A stretch of DNA of 47,039 bases from Nitrospirae bacterium CG2_30_70_394 (GTDB lineage Bacteria > CG2-30-53-67 > CG2-30-70-394): the NCBI GenBank assembly GCA_001873295.1, contig MNYW01000083.1, positions 1 to 47,039 on the forward strand, in the 5' to 3' direction. The notes under the pieces were generated by a model. It had not been told where the DNA came from. It worked only from the letters and a program-made list of their open reading frames with translations, and did not search any database. Made by a program: the position numbers and the translations under genes. Positions 46,945-47,039 of the stretch are shown here, in pieces (within the stretch, counting starts at the first letter, position 1; the number at the start of each line of letters is the position of its first letter).

Positions 46945-47039
46945 ATGCCCGCCATCCTCTTTCTCGGCGAGGAGCTGACCGCGGCGGGGCTGCGTCTTGC
47001 CGGGGTTGCGGCGCGGGTGGTGGGGGAGGGTGGGGTGGA
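46945..47039 (+). CDS. V-type ATPase subunit F-like, N-terminal part
   Basis: Thirty-one codons before the right edge read MPAILFLGEELTAAGLRLAG and then VAARVVGEGGV. The small Rossmann-like start, with FLGEE..AAGLRLAGV, matches the beginning of V/A-type ATPase subunit F (I-GDE-T..GFRLAG), a rotor-axle regulator. It fits the operon position. No Shine-Dalgarno sequence is visible; the 28 bases before the ATG are pyrimidines apart from one A. Confidence 0.7.
   Translation, partial: MPAILFLGEELTAAGLRLAGVAARVVGEGGV

Overview
The window is a GC-rich stretch of chromosome from a Gram-negative, proteobacterium-like organism. A Tat-exported Rieske protein, an RND pump, phosphatidylserine decarboxylase, an IHF-type protein next to sppA and ClpS/ClpA all point that way. 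A Wolinella-type fumarate reductase, a multiheme bc-type complex and a bacterial V-type ATPase suggest an anaerobic or facultative respirer from a deep or poorly sampled lineage. I cannot name the genus. I saw no rRNA or tRNA gene, no cas gene and no intact insertion sequence.

Layout. (1) 1-1201, minus strand: ihfB-like start and sppA. (2) 1202-1959: a gap with a decayed IS1182-type transposase fragment and likely regulatory dyads. (3) 1960-5467, plus: frdCAB, the diheme quinol:fumarate reductase. (4) 5864-6682, plus: psd. (5) 6633-19018, all minus: DedA protein, queF, trxB, polysaccharide deacetylase, Bax-like glucosaminidase, an orphan OmpR-type regulator, trkH, trkA, two CorC/CNNM-like CBS proteins and aspS (probably non-discriminating). 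(6) 19751-26664, plus: a respiratory operon of a GltD-like FAD/Fe-S NAD(P)H oxidoreductase, Rieske protein, split cytochrome b (b6 and subunit IV), octaheme cytochrome c and an amicyanin-loop cupredoxin, closed by a terminator. (7) 26817-38246, minus: a Ski2-type helicase, a diguanylate cyclase, an RND pump with its adaptor, clpA and clpS. (8) 38721-42358, plus: a DUF255 thioredoxin-fold protein and a phosphohexomutase. (9) 42875 to the end, plus: V-type ATPase genes (coiled-coil stalk, C, I, K, start of F).

How the genes may work together. FrdCAB and the bc-type complex both act on the quinol pool. The cytoplasmic GltD-like protein, in the same operon as the bc subunits, could connect NAD(P)H or ferredoxin to that complex, and the octaheme protein and cupredoxin could carry electrons on the periplasmic side. 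The V-type ATPase and TrkAH would use or shape the ion gradient. These links are inferred from gene order.

The most unusual signal is in the gaps. First, a modular dispersed repeat family has four copies (about 30.5, 38.4, 42.4 and 46.5 kb) and is associated with polypurine/polypyrimidine tracts, some in inverted pairs. Second, several gaps hold direct repeats of 28-39 bp separated by 30-36 bp of unrelated sequence. That is the geometry of a CRISPR repeat-spacer-repeat unit, but the repeat differs at each locus and no cas genes are present. One unit duplicates the 3' end of the V-ATPase subunit I gene.
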